A stretch of 64,000 bases of DNA from Bacteroides rodentium JCM 16496 (lineage in GTDB: Bacteria > Bacteroidota > Bacteroidia > Bacteroidales > Bacteroidaceae): assembly GCF_000614125.1 (NCBI RefSeq), contig NZ_BAKJ01000017.1, positions 1 to 64,000 of the forward strand, in the 5' to 3' direction. The position numbers and the translations under genes are program-made. Shown piece after piece: positions 61,975 to 64,000 of this stretch (position 1 is the stretch's first letter; the number at the start of each line of letters is the position of its first letter). The notes beneath the pieces are model-generated. The model saw only the letters and a program-made list of their open reading frames with translations, made no database searches and was not told the DNA's origin.

Positions 61975-63189
61975 TTCTTTCACCAGACGGTCTACGATGT
62001 CGGCAGCCACTTCGGCTTTGGACTTCAAGGGATAGTCCGTCTTTCCCTGGTGGTCTATGATACTGATTTTATTGGTATCGCAACGAAAACCGGCTCCCTT
62101 GTCGTTCAGGGAGTTCAGCACGATGAAGTCCAGATTCTTGCGGTTGAGCTTGTCTTCCGCATTCATCTGCTCGTTATGAGTCTCAAGGGCAAAGCCTACT
62201 AGGAGGCGCCGTTGGTACTCCGTATCGTTCTTCAGATTGCCTAAGAAAGCAGCTATGTCGCGGGTAGGTTTCAAGTTCAAACTCATCTCCCCGGTCTTTT
62301 CGCGCTTGATTTTCTCATCCGCCACTTGTTCGGGGGTGTAATCTGCCACGGCAGCCGTCAAGATGGCGGCATCGGCATGGACAAAGGCGGCGGATGCAGC
62401 CTCGAACATCTCCTGCGCCGACTCTACCGCATGGTACTGGTACATCGGGAAGTAAGTGCCTTGCTGTACCGGACCGGCAATCAGTATCACCTTGGCCCCT
62501 CTGGCGGCGCATTCGTCTGCCAGGGCAAGTCCCATCTTGCCGGAAGAATAGTTGCCGATGAAGCGCACCGGGTCTATCTTCTCATAAGTAGGTCCTGCGG
62601 TTATCATCACTGTCTTGCCCACCAGGTCGCCCTCTTTGGCAGCAAAGTACATTTCCAGGTGGCGGATGATATTCTCCGGCTCCTCCATACGGCCTTTTCC
62701 CACCAGATGGCTGGCGAGTTCTCCCGTAGCAGGTTCTATGATGTGGTTTCCATAAGAGCGGAGTGTATCCAGATTCTTTTGGGTGGAAAGATGGGCGTAC
62801 ATGTCCAGGTCCATGGCAGGCGCCACAAACACCGGAGCTTTGGCAGAGAGGTAGGTGGTAATCAGCATATTGTCTGCCACGCCATGCGCCATCTTGCCGA
62901 TGGTGGAAGCCGTAGCCGGGGCTATCAACATGGCATCTGCCCACAGACCGAGGTCCACATGGCTGTTCCAAGTGCCATCGCGTTGAGCAAAGAACTCACT
63001 GATAACCGGTTTGCTGGTCAGGGCAGAGAGCGTGATAGGGGTAATAAATTCCTTTCCGGCAGGCGTAATGACCACCTGCACCTCTGCACCACGCTTAATC
63101 AGTCCGCGAATAATATAGCAGGCTTTATAGGCGGCAATGCTGCCCGTAATGCCCAATACTATTTTCTTCCCTTTCAGTATATTTGCCAT
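61960..63189 (-). CDS. coaBC: Bifunctional phosphopantothenoylcysteine decarboxylase/phosphopantothenate-cysteine ligase
   Basis: A 409-residue coenzyme A synthesis enzyme. The flavoprotein decarboxylase half (about 1-180) has KIVLGITGSIAAYKACYIIR and the conserved PAMDLDMY (about 122). The CoaB half (about 190-400) has TAGPTYEKIDPVRFIGNYSS and the KIKREK segment. It joins cysteine to 4'-phosphopantothenate and decarboxylates the product to 4'-phosphopantetheine. It starts directly at the stop of the exonuclease gene (63190), a coupled pair. Confidence 0.95.
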   Translation of the reverse strand: MANILKGKKIVLGITGSIAAYKACYIIRGLIKRGAEVQVVITPAGKEFITPITLSALTSKPVISEFFAQRDGTWNSHVDLGLWADAMLIAPATASTIGKMAHGVADNMLITTYLSAKAPVFVAPAMDLDMYAHLSTQKNLDTLRSYGNHIIEPATGELASHLVGKGRMEEPENIIRHLEMYFAAKEGDLVGKTVMITAGPTYEKIDPVRFIGNYSSGKMGLALADECAARGAKVILIAGPVQQGTYFPMYQYHAVESAQEMFEAASAAFVHADAAILTAAVADYTPEQVADEKIKREKTGEMSLNLKPTRDIAAFLGNLKNDTEYQRRLLVGFALETHNEQMNAEDKLNRKNLDFIVLNSLNDKGAGFRCDTNKISIIDHQGKTDYPLKSKAEVAADIVDRLVKELNSK

Positions 63190-63959
63190 TTATTTCTGAG
63201 TCATTTCACGCAGACGTATCTTGGTCAGCGTGGCTTTGGTATTCAGGGTAAAATCACTGTTCAGAATCCAGCTGTAATAGCCGGGGTCGCGCTTCAAGAC
63301 ATCGGATACCGACATGCCTTTGTACTTGCCAAAATTGAATACTTCCACACCTTTGTCGTCGTAGACCATACGGCCGGCAAAGTCCACATTCTTATTGAAG
63401 CTGGAATAGTCGGCAAGGAAAGCCACGTCATTCTGCAACTCCGGATAGCGGTCCAACTGCGACATCAGCACCTCGTAAGTGGCACGTGTATCAGCCTCTG
63501 CCGTATGGGCGTCTTCCAGATTCTTGCCACAATAGAATTTATAGGCGGCAGACAGCGTGCGTTGCTCCATCTTGTGGAAGATGACCTGCACGTCCACAAA
63601 CTTGCGGCGGCTCATGTCAATGTCCACACCGGCACGAAGGAACTCTTCCGCCAGGACGGGGATATCAAAACGGTTGGAGTTGAAGCCTGCCAAGTCGCAT
63701 CCTTCAATGTCATTGGCAATATTGCGCGCCACTTCCTTGAATGTGGGGCAGTCTGCTATATCGGCATCGTAGATGCATGAACGGCAGATGCTTCGGCAGG
63801 AATGGGCATTTCGGGATTGATACGCATGGTTTTGGACTCCTCATTCCCGTTGGGATATACCTTGAGGTAACAGATTTCGACAATTCGGTCTGAGTTGATA
63901 TTGGTACCCGTAGTCTCCAAATCAAAAAAGACTATCGGATTTTTCAGATTCAATTTCAT
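63190..63959 (-). CDS. DnaQ-like 3'-5' exonuclease (one apparent frameshift)
   Basis: About 256 residues when repaired near 63775 (GGC read as GC; EASAVHGIYDADIADCPTFK). The DEDDh exonuclease motifs are ExoI FFDLETTGTN (Asp12, Glu14), ExoII FNSNRFDIPVL and ExoIII HTAEADTRATY. The C-terminal part (about 170-256) is a short extension (FGKYKGMSVSDVLKRDPGYY). Such proteins are proof-reading-type or RNA-processing exonucleases. It is the first gene of an operon with coaBC, recN and rlmB, transcribed from outside the window or the 40 bp left at the edge. Confidence 0.88.
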
Positions 63960-64000
63960 TGTTTTTTCGTTTTATAAGCCCTGGCTATGAGCTATAAATT

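Noticed and set aside
62326-63780. A 484-codon plus-strand frame opposite coaBC and the exonuclease gene
   Set aside because: It is antisense to two confidently identified genes and has no recognisable motif.

Overview
The window is about 64 kb of a Bacteroides-type chromosome (order Bacteroidales). The evidence is the gene content (a 286-residue primary sigma factor, HU-like DNA-binding protein, DUF4494, DUF4783 and DUF4943 families, C11 and C69 peptidases), promoters of the form TAnnTTTG, and near-absence of Shine-Dalgarno sites. The species cannot be resolved. There is no transposase, integrase, phage gene, tRNA, rRNA operon or CRISPR array. It reads as core chromosome with unusually rich intergenic repeat structure.

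Layout. 1-10 kb: HU-like protein, NudC, phosphohexomutase, C69 dipeptidase, M23 peptidase, alanine dehydrogenase, MFS permease. 10.3-15.4 kb: glutamate/GABA acid-resistance cluster gadB-glsA-K+ channel-gadC. 15.4-23.4 kb: DUF2442/DUF4160 pair, FabK-like flavoprotein, an ECF sigma factor with an anti-sigma/barrel hybrid and two exported proteins of unknown function, two tandem membrane paralogues, nadC and rlmH. 23.4-24.4 kb: non-coding stretch with a long inverted repeat and a gene remnant. 24.4-29 kb: MarR regulator with a four-domain sulfur-handling flavoprotein, a clostripain-like lipoprotein and a small secreted protein. 29-36 kb: rpoD, degP, and a murein-peptide operon (NlpC/P60, Tat-exported dipeptide epimerase, transglutaminase lipoprotein). 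36.2-39.3 kb: rnpB, YihY, nitroreductase, riboflavin synthase. 39.6-44.4 kb: phosphate uptake (pstC-pstA-pstB-phoU opposite pstS). 44.4-57.6 kb: glnS, TPR protein, DedA, Tpx, HdeD, DUF4494, YggS, PyrD-like protein, CapD-like dehydratase, PhoH, FolC, RidA. 57.8-64 kb: dnaQ-like exonuclease-coaBC-recN-rlmB-TPR operon on the minus strand.

Two global observations. First, eleven conserved genes, including the primary sigma factor, are each broken by loss of one base (two in one case), nearly always in a run of identical bases. This looks like systematic deletion error in the sequence, so I annotate these as intact genes with artefactual frameshifts. Second, the intergenic DNA carries direct-repeat arrays with a 22-bp (or 11-bp) pitch in front of unrelated genes, each with its own sequence, plus many long low-complexity hairpins. 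Two arrays lie in the pst locus. These arrays, a PstC that carries a PstS-like lobe, a repeat insertion in the RNase P RNA, a motif shared by gadB and gadC, and two candidate small RNAs are the most interesting items.
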